Positions 1-5,958 of a stretch of 7,966 bases of DNA are shown here, one piece after another. The translations under genes and the position numbers were made by a program. This stretch comes from JBHEPS01 sp046261635 (lineage in GTDB: Bacteria > Acidobacteriota > Thermoanaerobaculia > Gp7-AA8): positions 1 to 7,966 of the forward strand of contig JBHEOL010000196.1 of assembly GCA_046261635.1 (NCBI GenBank). The letters run 5' to 3'. The notes below the pieces were generated by a model, which had not been told where the DNA came from, did not search any database, and saw nothing but the letters and a program-made list of their open reading frames with translations. Each line of letters begins with the position of its first letter. Position 1 is the stretch's first letter.

Positions 1-1233
1 TCGAGGCTCACGCTCCTCGCGAAGTCGCTCGCGGAGGGATCGATCCAGCTTCATCACCCGCGATATGCGGGGCATCAGGTGTGCCCTCCGTTCGCCCCGG
101 CGGTGCTCGCCGATCTCGCGATTGCGACACTCAATCAGAGCACGGCGGTCTGGGAGATGAGCCCCGCCGCCGCGACGGTGGAAAAGAAGGTCGTCCGCTG
201 GCTCTGCGACCTGGCCGGATTTCCCGATCAAGCGGGGGGGACGACCGTGTCGGGCGGGTCAGCGGCGAACCTCACGGCGCTGATGGCGGCGCGGGCCCGC
301 TGGCTGCGCGACGCGGAGAACACGGGGCGTACACCGGTCGTGCTCTGCTCGTCGTCGGCGCACTACTCGATCGCGCGCGCCGTGGCGATTCTCGGAAGCG
401 AGATCCGGATCATCGAGGCTCCTTCCGATTCCGACGGCCGGATCGACGCCGGCGAGCTCGAGCTAGCTCTCGACTCGATGGAAGGGAGCGACGAGTCTCC
501 CATGGCGATCGTCGCGACCGCCGGCTCGACCGCGATGGGAGTGTTCGATCCGATCGGAGCGGTCGCCGATCTCCGCGACCGCTTCCGGACCTGGCTCCAC
601 ATCGACGGCGCCCATGGCGCATCCGTGCTGCTGGCGCCTTCGCTTTCGCATCTCGTCGAGGGGATCGGCCGCGCCGACTCGGTCTCCTGGGACCCGCACA
701 AGATGATGTGGATGCCGCTGTCGACGAGCGTGATTCTCGTGCGGGACCGAAGCTGGCTGCGGGACGCCTTCCGGTCGGATGCGACCTACCTGTTTCATCG
801 CGACCGAGGCGAGGTGGATCTCGGGGCGATGACCATCCAATGCTCCCGGCGCGCCGATGCCGTCAGGCTCTGGCTCACTTTGAACGCGATCGGCGTCGAG
901 CCGTTTAGAGAAGGGCTGGAAACCGTCGCCGCGACGACCAGGGCCTTCCATTCGATGCTCAGCGAAGCAGCCGATTTCGAGCCGCTGCACGTGCCCGATT
1001 TCAACATTCTCTGTTTCCGCTGGCGTCCCGCGGGAGCCGCGGAATCGGATCTCGATCTGATCCAGGAGAGCGCGCGGAGGAGTCTCGTCGAGAGCGGAGA
1101 TGCGTGGGTCTCCATGGCCACCGTTCGCGGGATGCGTGCGCTCCGGGTGACGATCATCAACCCGGCGACTGGTCCCGAGGATCTCGCGGCGATTCTGGAC
1201 GCGATCCGGCGGGCGGGAGAGCGCGCGGCGTGA
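1..1233 (+). CDS. Group II PLP-dependent amino acid decarboxylase, 5' end outside the window
   Basis: The frame is open from base 1 to the TGA at 1231-1233 (410 visible codons). It already carries family sequence at its left edge (HPRYAGHQ, like the HP region of aromatic-L-amino-acid and glutamate decarboxylases), so the GTG at 79 is internal. Counting from base 1, I see the PLP-stacking His121, Asp202 in IDGAHGA (pyridine-nitrogen partner) and the Schiff-base Lys234 in WDPHK. Tyr263 (ATYLFH) lies 29 residues after the lysine, the same spacing as catalytic Tyr332 after Lys303 in animal AADC. Keeping that Tyr favours true decarboxylation over the aldehyde-synthase variants, which have Phe. The offset to AADC numbering (69) suggests about 70 N-terminal residues are missing. 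Substrate (aromatic amino acid, glutamate, diaminobutyrate) cannot be told. The enzyme should be a cytosolic homodimer. Its stop codon overlaps the trmJ start. Confidence 0.9.
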   Translation, partial: SRLTLLAKSLAEGSIQLHHPRYAGHQVCPPFAPAVLADLAIATLNQSTAVWEMSPAAATVEKKVVRWLCDLAGFPDQAGGTTVSGGSAANLTALMAARARWLRDAENTGRTPVVLCSSSAHYSIARAVAILGSEIRIIEAPSDSDGRIDAGELELALDSMEGSDESPMAIVATAGSTAMGVFDPIGAVADLRDRFRTWLHIDGAHGASVLLAPSLSHLVEGIGRADSVSWDPHKMMWMPLSTSVILVRDRSWLRDAFRSDATYLFHRDRGEVDLGAMTIQCSRRADAVRLWLTLNAIGVEPFREGLETVAATTRAFHSMLSEAADFEPLHVPDFNILCFRWRPAGAAESDLDLIQESARRSLVESGDAWVSMATVRGMRALRVTIINPATGPEDLAAILDAIRRAGERAA

Positions 1234-1934
1234 GTGGGCGGGTCCGATTCGTCCTGGTCGAGCCGCGCGAGGCCGGAAACGTCGGCGCCGCGGCCCGGGG
1301 AATGAAGAACTTCGGCTTCACCGAGCTGGTGCTCGTGGGGGAGATGCCGCAGCTCGAGCCGGTCGCCGAGTGGTGGGCGAGCGGAGCGGGGGACGTGGTC
1401 GCCGGGGCGAGGCGCGTCGAGAGCCTCGAGGCTGCGATCCGCGACGCTCATGCGGTGGTCGCGACGACTTCCTCGCGCGAGCGCGCGATCCAGAAGCCGC
1501 TGACACCGGCGGAAGTCCGAGGCCTGCGCGAGTCCCTTCCGGAGGATCAGACGCTCGCGATCGTGTTCGGGCGTGAGGATCGCGGCCTCACGGCGCAGGA
1601 GCTCGCGCTCTGCGGTCGCACCGCCGTCATCCCGACCTCCGATCTCCATCCGGTCCTGAACCTCGCCCAGTCAGTCACTCTCCTTGCGTGGGAGCTCTGC
1701 GCGCGCCCTGCGGAACCCGTCGCGCCCCGCGCCCTCGCCTCCGCGGCATCGATCGAACGGCTTCACGAGAGCGCCCGGAAACTGCTGCTCGACGCTGGAT
1801 TTCTCGACCCGGTCAATCCTGACCGCATCTACGACGACCTCCGGGAAATCGTGGCGAGAGCGGGGCTCGACGAGCGCGAGGTGACGATCCTGCTGGGGAT
1901 GCTCCGCCAGATGAGGTGGAAGATCGGGAACTAG
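1230..1934 (+). CDS. trmJ: TrmJ-type tRNA 2'-O-ribose methyltransferase (SPOUT family)
   Basis: A 234-residue protein of the SpoU/TrmH class. Members use S-adenosylmethionine to methylate the ribose 2'-OH; TrmJ acts on nucleotide 32 of tRNA anticodon loops. Motif 1 is at residues 7-30 (Asn17, Arg23), motif 2 is FGREDRGLT beginning at Phe113, and motif 3 contains LNLAQSV with Asn144; together they form the knotted SAM site. FGRE and LNLA match E. coli TrmJ closely, and the length is near its 246 residues. The C-terminal part, about 170-234, resembles the TrmJ extension used for dimerisation and tRNA binding. I chose the GTG at 1230 because it gives the expected N-terminus, overlaps the upstream TGA as GTGA, and has GGGAGA at 1215-1220 nine bases upstream. 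The overlap implies translational coupling to the decarboxylase. A different tRNA or rRNA target is possible. Confidence 0.86.
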   Translation: MSGRVRFVLVEPREAGNVGAAARGMKNFGFTELVLVGEMPQLEPVAEWWASGAGDVVAGARRVESLEAAIRDAHAVVATTSSRERAIQKPLTPAEVRGLRESLPEDQTLAIVFGREDRGLTAQELALCGRTAVIPTSDLHPVLNLAQSVTLLAWELCARPAEPVAPRALASAASIERLHESARKLLLDAGFLDPVNPDRIYDDLREIVARAGLDEREVTILLGMLRQMRWKIGN

Positions 1935-1954
1935 GGGACTAGTCCACTAGTGGC
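1931..1954. repeat. CTAG-rich overlapping palindromes upstream of the HPt gene
   Basis: Three CTAG tetramers start at 1931, 1939 and 1947, exactly 8 bp apart. The core GGACTAGTCCACTAGTGG (1937-1954) consists of two perfect 10-bp palindromes sharing the central CC. The first CTAG includes the trmJ stop codon TAG (1932-1934). No T-run follows, so this is not an intrinsic terminator. It could be a small decayed tandem repeat or a protein-binding site just upstream of the HPt ribosome binding site. Confidence 0.5.
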
Positions 1955-1965
1955 CCGGAGGGTTG

Positions 1966-2367
1966 ATGATAACCACGCCGGACGCGGCGCCCGCTGGCCC
2001 GTTTTTCGCTCCCCCCAAATGCATGGGGACGCCACTGCCGGCCGATGAGCTCGAGGGGATCCGCCGCGACTATCTCGAGGACATGAAGCGGACCGCCGCG
2101 AACGTCCGGAGCCACGCCATCGCGCTGGGTGACGGGAAGCGGTTCAAGACCTCGTTCCCGGTTCTCCTCTACAGCGCGCATCAGATCAAGGGATCGGGAG
2201 GGATGCTCGGCTATCCCGAACTGAGCGAGATCGGATCGAAGATGGCGGTCGTCCTCGGATCGTTCCTCGAGGAGACGGAGCCCCGCCCCACCGCCCGGAG
2301 CCTCTCGACATCGATCCAGGAGCTGTCGAACGAGCTCGACGAGGCCCTCGCCCGCGCCTCAGCCTGA
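1966..2367 (+). CDS. Stand-alone histidine phosphotransfer (HPt) domain protein
   Basis: This 133-residue protein contains the HPt signature AHQIKGSGGMLG (residues 71-82). His72 is the likely phospho-acceptor and Lys75-Gly76 follow as in the HxLKG consensus. HPt modules are helical bundles that relay phosphate between receiver domains in phosphorelays. The predicted helices flanking His72 (about 26-50, 61-80, 84-103, 111-131) fit a single domain. The first 25 residues are Pro/Ala-rich and probably disordered. No signal peptide or membrane segment is visible, so it is cytosolic. The ATG at 1966 follows GGAGGG (1957-1962) at only 3 bases, a short spacing; TTG at 1963 is even closer, and the in-frame ATG at 2023 lacks a Shine-Dalgarno. 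No kinase or receiver gene is in the window, so its partners are unknown. The 3' end overlaps the convergent methyltransferase gene by 9 bp. Confidence 0.8.
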   Translation: MITTPDAAPAGPFFAPPKCMGTPLPADELEGIRRDYLEDMKRTAANVRSHAIALGDGKRFKTSFPVLLYSAHQIKGSGGMLGYPELSEIGSKMAVVLGSFLEETEPRPTARSLSTSIQELSNELDEALARASA

Positions 2368-3111
2368 TTTCGCCGTGAAGATCCGGTGAAGCAGGATGGC
2401 CGCCGCGGCGCCGACGTTGAGGGAGTCGATCCTCGGGCTCATCCGGACTCCGACCTCGCGGGCGTGCGCGCGCATTCCCGGCGACACTCCATGCCCTTCG
2501 TTGCCGAAGACGATCGCCGCGGGACGCCTGATGGCGATCTCCTCCGCATCGGCGGCCGTCGCGTAGATCGGGATCGACCGGGCAGCGAGAAGCTCGACGA
2601 TCTCCTCTCCGCGCGCTGCGACGACCGGTACGAGCAGAGCCGCGCCGGCCGAGGCGCGAAGGGCCTTCGGGGAAAACGGGTCGGCCGTCCCTTCGATCGC
2701 GATGACGGCCGTAGCGTCGAAAGCGGTGGCGAGGCGCGTAATGGTGCCGACGTTTCCCGGATCCTGGATCCCGTCGAGGACGACCAGGAGTGGGTCGGCG
2801 AGAGCGAGCAGAGTGTCGCGGTCGATCTCCGGGCGCCGGAACAGAGCGAGAACTCCCTGCGGGTGGCGCGCGTCGGTGAGCTCCCGGATCAGGGAGCGGG
2901 CGAGCCGAACGGCGGGAACGTCGGTCGAGGGGGCAGCCACATCCTCGCCCAGGGCCCAGGCGAGCGGAACCCATCCTGCGCGCATGGCGTCGGCGATCTG
3001 CTTGGGCCCCTCGAGCAGAAGCTCCTCTTCGTGGGTACGCGCCGCGTCGAGAAAGCGCATGAACCAGGGATTCTGGCGGCTCGTAATGCGCTCGTCAGGA
3101 GTGCGGGACAA
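2359..3111 (-). CDS. SpoU/TrmH-family RNA 2'-O-ribose methyltransferase (rRNA-type)
   Basis: A 250-residue SAM-dependent RNA methyltransferase with the two-domain layout of RlmB/TsnR-like enzymes. An N-terminal substrate-binding domain (about 8-95, with ITSRQNP and the LLLEGPKQI segment) precedes the SPOUT catalytic domain (about 105-250). Motif 1 is LDGIQDPGNVGTITR (Asn120, Arg126), motif 2 FGNEGHG (202-208) and motif 3 IDSLNVGAA (228-236, Asn232). This architecture usually targets 23S rRNA, but the site cannot be read from sequence. The start is TTG at 3111: an in-frame TAA lies six codons upstream, and later starts would cut into the conserved ITSRQNP segment. GGAGA lies about 9 bases upstream on this strand. 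It is divergent from the aminotransferase across an 81-bp gap holding a 14-bp palindrome, and its stop codon lies inside the end of the HPt gene. Confidence 0.87.
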   Translation of the reverse strand: MSRTPDERITSRQNPWFMRFLDAARTHEEELLLEGPKQIADAMRAGWVPLAWALGEDVAAPSTDVPAVRLARSLIRELTDARHPQGVLALFRRPEIDRDTLLALADPLLVVLDGIQDPGNVGTITRLATAFDATAVIAIEGTADPFSPKALRASAGAALLVPVVAARGEEIVELLAARSIPIYATAADAEEIAIRRPAAIVFGNEGHGVSPGMRAHAREVGVRMSPRIDSLNVGAAAAILLHRIFTAKSG

Positions 3112-3128
3112 GGGCGGTGATCTCCATT

Positions 3129-3142
3129 AGAATGGCCATTCT
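3129..3142. promoter_or_regulatory. Perfect 14-bp palindrome in a divergent intergenic region
   Basis: AGAATGGCCATTCT is identical to its reverse complement. It lies in the only spacer between the minus-strand methyltransferase (TTG at 3111) and the plus-strand aminotransferase (ATG at 3193), where both promoters must sit if the genes are not read from elsewhere. Such a site could be an operator for a dimeric regulator. On the plus strand it overlaps a TAGAAT (3128-3133) resembling a -10 box. No regulator gene is adjacent, so the role is inferred from symmetry and position alone. Confidence 0.4.
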
Positions 3143-3192
3143 CTTCCTGCGCGTGACCGCGCGAATCCCAGATGATATAGAAGGCCCTCCGG

Positions 3193-4401
3193 ATGACCGA
3201 ACGACAGACAGCATTTCGTGGATTTCGACTCGCCTCCCGCGTCACGAGGATCCAGCCTTCGCCGACGCTCACCGTCATGAACCGTGCGGCCGAACTGGCG
3301 GCGAGCGGGGTCGATGTGGTCGATTTCGGCCCCGGTGAGCCCGACTTCATCACGCCGAAGTCGGTTTGCGAGGCGGGAAAGCGCGCGATCGACGCCGGCA
3401 GGACCAAGTATACGAACTCCTCGGGCTGCGATCCGCTGCGGGATGCGATTGCCGAGAGTTACAACCGCAGGCACGGAACTTCGCTGAGGCGGAATAACGT
3501 GATCGCGGGGACGGGCGGCAAGCAGGAGTTGTTCAACTTCATCCTCTCCCTCGTATCCGAGGGGGATGAGGTGCTGATTCCCAGCCCGTACTGGGTGAGT
3601 TTCCCTGACCAGGTGCTGTTCGCCGGCGGGACCCCCGTATTCGCTCCGCTCGACCCGGCCAACAACTTCCGCGCCCGTCTGAGCGACATCGAGCCGCACG
3701 TCACACCGGCAACACGGGTCCTGATCCTGAACTCGCCGTCGAACCCCACCGGAGCCGTGATCCGGGAGAACGATCTCGAGGAGATCGTTCACTTCTGCGC
3801 CACGCGTCAGATCGTCCTGATCTACGACGAGACGTACGAGTTCTTTCTCTACGGCGACAATCGCCATTTCTCGGCGATTCGATGGCTGGAGGAGCTCCCC
3901 GAGACGGTCGTGATCGTGAACTCGTTGTCGAAGACGTGGGCGATGACCGGGTGGAGGCTCGGCTATGGCATCGCGCACCCCGACCTCGTGTCCGCGGCCG
4001 CGAAGATCCAGAGCCACTCGACCTCGAACCCGTCGTCGATCGCACAATACGCGGCGATCGAGGCGCTCGAGGGAAGCGACGCCGAGGTCCGGAAGATGCT
4101 CGCGGCCTACGTCGAGCGGCGAGCCTGGCTCATCGATGCGCTCGCGAAGATCGACGGGATCAGCTGTCTCCCGCCCGATGGCGCTTTCTACGTGTTTCCT
4201 TCGATTCGCAGTTTCTTCGGCAGGGGAGGGATCACCGATTCGGCGAGCTTTGCGACATTCCTTCTGGAACAGGCGCGCGTGGCCGTCGTCCCCGGGGCGG
4301 CGTTCGGCTCCGACGACCATGTCCGAATCAGCTATGCGACCTCGATGGAACGCATCCGCGAGGGCATCTCCAGAATCGCGACTGCAGTCGCATCGATATG
4401 A
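3193..4401 (+). CDS. Class I/II PLP-dependent aminotransferase (aspartate aminotransferase-like, subgroup I-beta)
   Basis: At 402 residues this has the usual length for a fold-type I aminotransferase, a cytosolic homodimer that moves amino groups between amino and 2-oxo acids. Family marks in order: the substrate-entry segment FGPGEPDF, the KYTNSSG segment (usually YTPAAG in aspartate/prephenate aminotransferases), GTGGKQE, NPTG with Asn184, YDETYE with Asp212 (pyridine nitrogen), the Schiff-base Lys247 in SLSKTWAMTGWRLGY, and near the C-terminus Arg378 in DHVRISYATS, which binds the substrate alpha-carboxylate. GAAGG (3180-3184) lies 8 bases before the ATG, and the RVTRIQPSPTL segment near residue 20 matches family N-termini. 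Aspartate is the default guess for donor; the unusual NSSGCD stretch warns against a firm specificity. A small membrane protein gene follows 16 bases after the stop and may be cotranscribed. Confidence 0.9.
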   Translation: MTERQTAFRGFRLASRVTRIQPSPTLTVMNRAAELAASGVDVVDFGPGEPDFITPKSVCEAGKRAIDAGRTKYTNSSGCDPLRDAIAESYNRRHGTSLRRNNVIAGTGGKQELFNFILSLVSEGDEVLIPSPYWVSFPDQVLFAGGTPVFAPLDPANNFRARLSDIEPHVTPATRVLILNSPSNPTGAVIRENDLEEIVHFCATRQIVLIYDETYEFFLYGDNRHFSAIRWLEELPETVVIVNSLSKTWAMTGWRLGYGIAHPDLVSAAAKIQSHSTSNPSSIAQYAAIEALEGSDAEVRKMLAAYVERRAWLIDALAKIDGISCLPPDGAFYVFPSIRSFFGRGGITDSASFATFLLEQARVAVVPGAAFGSDDHVRISYATSMERIREGISRIATAVASI

Positions 4402-4417
4402 GATCCGGCACGACGTG

Positions 4418-4612
4418 ATGAGCGAACCCGCAGACAAGCCCCGCACGATGGGGATCTGGATCGCCCTCGCCGGAATCGCGATCGAGATGGTGGCGATCTG
4501 GCTGCTCAGGAGCGGACGGATCGCCGTTCCCGTCGCCATGCCGATCCTGATCGTGGGCATGTTCATGGCGTTCGTGCCGGCGTTCATGCTCCTCCGCTCC
4601 AAACGGCGATGA
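4418..4612 (+). CDS. Small two-helix membrane protein, function unknown
   Basis: A 64-residue open frame begins with the ATG at 4418, 16 bases after the aminotransferase stop (GTG at 4415 is an alternative start). After a polar N-terminus (residues 1-10) come two hydrophobic stretches, about 12-30 and 36-58, joined by a short Arg-containing turn (RSGR), and a basic tail RSKRR-like at 60-64. By the positive-inside rule both the loop and the tail carry positive charge, so topology is ambiguous. There is no good Shine-Dalgarno, and coupling to the upstream stop may drive translation. I do not recognise a family. It is supported as a gene by its clean membrane-protein composition and its tight spacing in the same direction, not by homology. 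Confidence 0.6.
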   Translation: MSEPADKPRTMGIWIALAGIAIEMVAIWLLRSGRIAVPVAMPILIVGMFMAFVPAFMLLRSKRR

Positions 4613-4745
4613 GGCCCGCCGGAATCGCGGCCGACCGCGCCGGAATTTGCCTCGAGGGAATCGCCCTCGACCCCCTGCCGTTTTCCTCGCCGGTGAGCCG
4701 GGAACGGCCACCCATCCGTTTCATCGGTCACGAGGAGCGATTTCT

Positions 4746-5642
4746 GTGAAAAAAACCATCATCAGCATGGGTATTCTGCTGGGGGCGCTCTCGCTCTCGG
4801 CTCAGACCGCGGCGGCTCCGGCAGCATCGGCGGACCCCGTCATCATCAAGGCCGGATCGACCGAGATCCGCCAGTCGGAGTTCGAAGCTGCCGTCGGGTC
4901 GCTTCCGGACGAGTACCAGGCATTCGCCTCCGGCCCCGGCAAGCGGCAGTTCGCGGAGGACTACCTCCGGCTGAAGCTGCTGGCGGCGGAAGCAGCGAAG
5001 TCGGGCCTGGACAAGGAAGCAAAGGTGCGTTCGCAGCTCGAGCTGCTGAAGGCGAACACCCTCGCCAACGCCCAGATCGAGAAGATGCAGTCGAGCATCC
5101 AGATCTCCGACGCGGAGATCCGGGAGGCCTACGAGAAGGCGAAAGACCGACTCGAGCGAGCGCGCGCCAGCCACATTCTGGTCGCCTTTCAGGGAAGTCC
5201 GGCGGCACCGGCCGAAGGTGCGCTGAGCGATGACGCGGCGAAGGCGAAGGCCGAGCAAATCCACGCCCGGATCGCCGGTGGGGCTGACTTCGCGGAGATC
5301 GCGAAGGCCGAGTCGGACGACAAGTCCTCGGGAGCCAGCGGCGGCGCCCTGGGAGAGTTCGGGCGCGGCCAGATGGTCCCCGAATTCGAAAGCGTCGTCT
5401 TCAGTGCCAAGGACGGCGAGCTCACCCCGGTGGTTCGCACGCAGTTCGGCTATCACGTCATCAAGGTGGACAAGCGGACGACCGTCGGAATGGACGAGGT
5501 CCGCTCCGACCTCGAGCAGCAGGTCCGTCAGGAGAAGCTCGAGCTGATGATCGACTCGATGCAGTCTTCCGCGACCCCGACCTTCAACGAGGAGTATTTC
5601 GGCGTCGCGGCGGCCCCGCCGGTCGCGAAGCCGGTCGGCTGA
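4746..5642 (+). CDS. Exported parvulin-type (PpiC/SurA/PrsA-like) peptidyl-prolyl cis-trans isomerase
   Basis: The 298-residue product has a Sec signal peptide (KK at 2-3, hydrophobic core about 5-18, Ala-rich end, likely cleavage after Ala29 in ASA-DP). A helical N-terminal SurA-N-like segment (about 35-135) follows, then one rotamase (PPIC) domain at about 140-242. The rotamase marks are ASHILV (His143), GGADFAEIAKAESDD, the GGALGEFGRGQMVPEFE core and QFGYHVIKV. The enzyme should speed proline isomerisation and act as a chaperone for exported proteins in the periplasm. The domain carries an Ala/Pro-rich insert after HILVAFQG. Start choice: GTG at 4746 has GAGGAG (4732-4737) 8 bases upstream and directly gives the VKK signal-peptide start; the longer open frame upstream has no such support. 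A strong terminator follows 12 bases after the stop. Confidence 0.9.
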   Translation: MKKTIISMGILLGALSLSAQTAAAPAASADPVIIKAGSTEIRQSEFEAAVGSLPDEYQAFASGPGKRQFAEDYLRLKLLAAEAAKSGLDKEAKVRSQLELLKANTLANAQIEKMQSSIQISDAEIREAYEKAKDRLERARASHILVAFQGSPAAPAEGALSDDAAKAKAEQIHARIAGGADFAEIAKAESDDKSSGASGGALGEFGRGQMVPEFESVVFSAKDGELTPVVRTQFGYHVIKVDKRTTVGMDEVRSDLEQQVRQEKLELMIDSMQSSATPTFNEEYFGVAAAPPVAKPVG

Positions 5643-5654
5643 GAGGGCTTTGGG

Positions 5655-5688
5655 CGGACCGGGCCCCGGAGCCCGGTCCGTTTTTCTT
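5655..5688 (+). terminator. Strong intrinsic terminator after the PPIase gene
   Basis: CGGACCGGGC (5655-5664) pairs perfectly with GCCCGGTCCG (5671-5680) around a 6-base loop CCCGGA, giving a 10-bp GC-rich stem followed by TTTTTCTT (5681-5688). It ends the PPIase transcript. Its T-run merges with the -35 element of the next promoter, so the two transcription units abut with almost no spare sequence. Confidence 0.93.
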
Positions 5689-5716
5689 GACTCCCTCTCC
5701 CGCGCCCGCTTAATGT
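5687..5716 (+). promoter_or_regulatory. Sigma-70-type promoter predicted to give a leaderless transcript
   Basis: TTGACT (5687-5692, five of six matches to the -35 consensus) and TAATGT (5711-5716, TAnnnT-type -10, four of six) are separated by 18 bases. Only 7 bases lie between the -10 element and the ATG at 5724, so transcription would be expected to start at or next to the A of the start codon. There is no Shine-Dalgarno in front of this ATG, which agrees with a leaderless mRNA. Confidence 0.65.
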
Positions 5717-5723
5717 AGCGGCC

Positions 5724-5939
5724 ATGGAAATTCCGTCACGCGTGTCGGTCTTCAACAGGACGCTCGAGATCAAGGGGAAACCCGGGACGCTCGTCGCGGT
5801 CAAGGACGAGGGGTTTTACGAAATCAACCTGCAGGTTCAGGAGCGTAACCACACGGTGCTCTTTCCGATCGCCGAGACGGTCCTGATCTTCAACGATCCA
5901 ATACCCGATCTCGGACCGGACTTCGAGATCGAACGCTGA
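5724..5939 (+). CDS. 71-residue protein of unknown function, probably leaderless
   Basis: A small acidic protein with no signal peptide, membrane segment or cysteine. Alternating hydrophobic residues suggest five or so beta-strands (for example around 5-10, 13-17, 22-26, 31-38, 43-48 and 52-56), followed by a Pro/Asp-rich acidic tail (58-71, with PIPDLGPDFE). This looks like a compact beta-barrel or beta-sandwich, but I recognise no family. The ATG at 5724 is the only sensible start: it sits 7 bases after a -10 box and lacks a ribosome binding site, as expected for leaderless translation. The gene is first in a two-gene unit bounded by terminators, 19 bases ahead of a secreted Cys-rich protein gene. 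Promoter and spacing support it as a real gene; function is unknown. Confidence 0.68.
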   Translation: MEIPSRVSVFNRTLEIKGKPGTLVAVKDEGFYEINLQVQERNHTVLFPIAETVLIFNDPIPDLGPDFEIER

Positions 5940-5958
5940 CTTCTGCGAGACACCTGAC

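Noticed and set aside
79..81. GTG at 79 as the decarboxylase start
   Set aside because: Conserved family sequence (HPRYAGH) is encoded before it and the frame is open to base 1, so the gene begins upstream of the window.
461..470. Palindromic AGCTAGCT region inside the decarboxylase gene
   Set aside because: It lies within conserved-length coding sequence (Glu-Leu-Ala codons) and is explained by codon content.
1627..1636. GTCATCCCGA-like string inside trmJ resembling the repeat at 7381
   Set aside because: The match stops after about ten bases and encodes part of motif 3 region of TrmJ, so it is coincidental.
463..1649. Long minus-strand open frames opposite the decarboxylase and trmJ
   Set aside because: These are antisense shadows of genes with intact catalytic motifs on the plus strand; their compositions are Arg/Ser/Pro-rich without domain features.
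3153..3181. GTGACC-17 bp-TATAGA as the aminotransferase promoter
   Set aside because: The -10 candidate overlaps the GAAGG ribosome binding site of the same gene and would leave almost no leader, so it is unlikely to drive this start.
4617..4646. Direct repeat CGCCGGAAT at 4617-4625 and 4638-4646
   Set aside because: Nine bases in GC-rich sequence repeated twice is not distinctive, and no further copies follow.
4652..4670. Hairpin TCGAGGG-AATCG-CCCTCGA after the small membrane protein gene as a terminator
   Set aside because: The 7-bp stem is real but is followed by CCCCCTGCCG, not a T-run; the nearest T-run begins about 10 bases later. At best it is a weak terminator.
3127..4731. A 534-codon open frame on the minus strand
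   Set aside because: It runs opposite the well-supported aminotransferase, is Arg-rich low-complexity sequence typical of antisense frames in high-GC DNA, and shows no recognisable motif.
4647..4745. A longer N-terminus for the PPIase
   Set aside because: It would bury the signal peptide behind 33 extra residues. The GTG at 4746 has GAGGAG at ideal spacing and starts directly with the KK-hydrophobic signal sequence.
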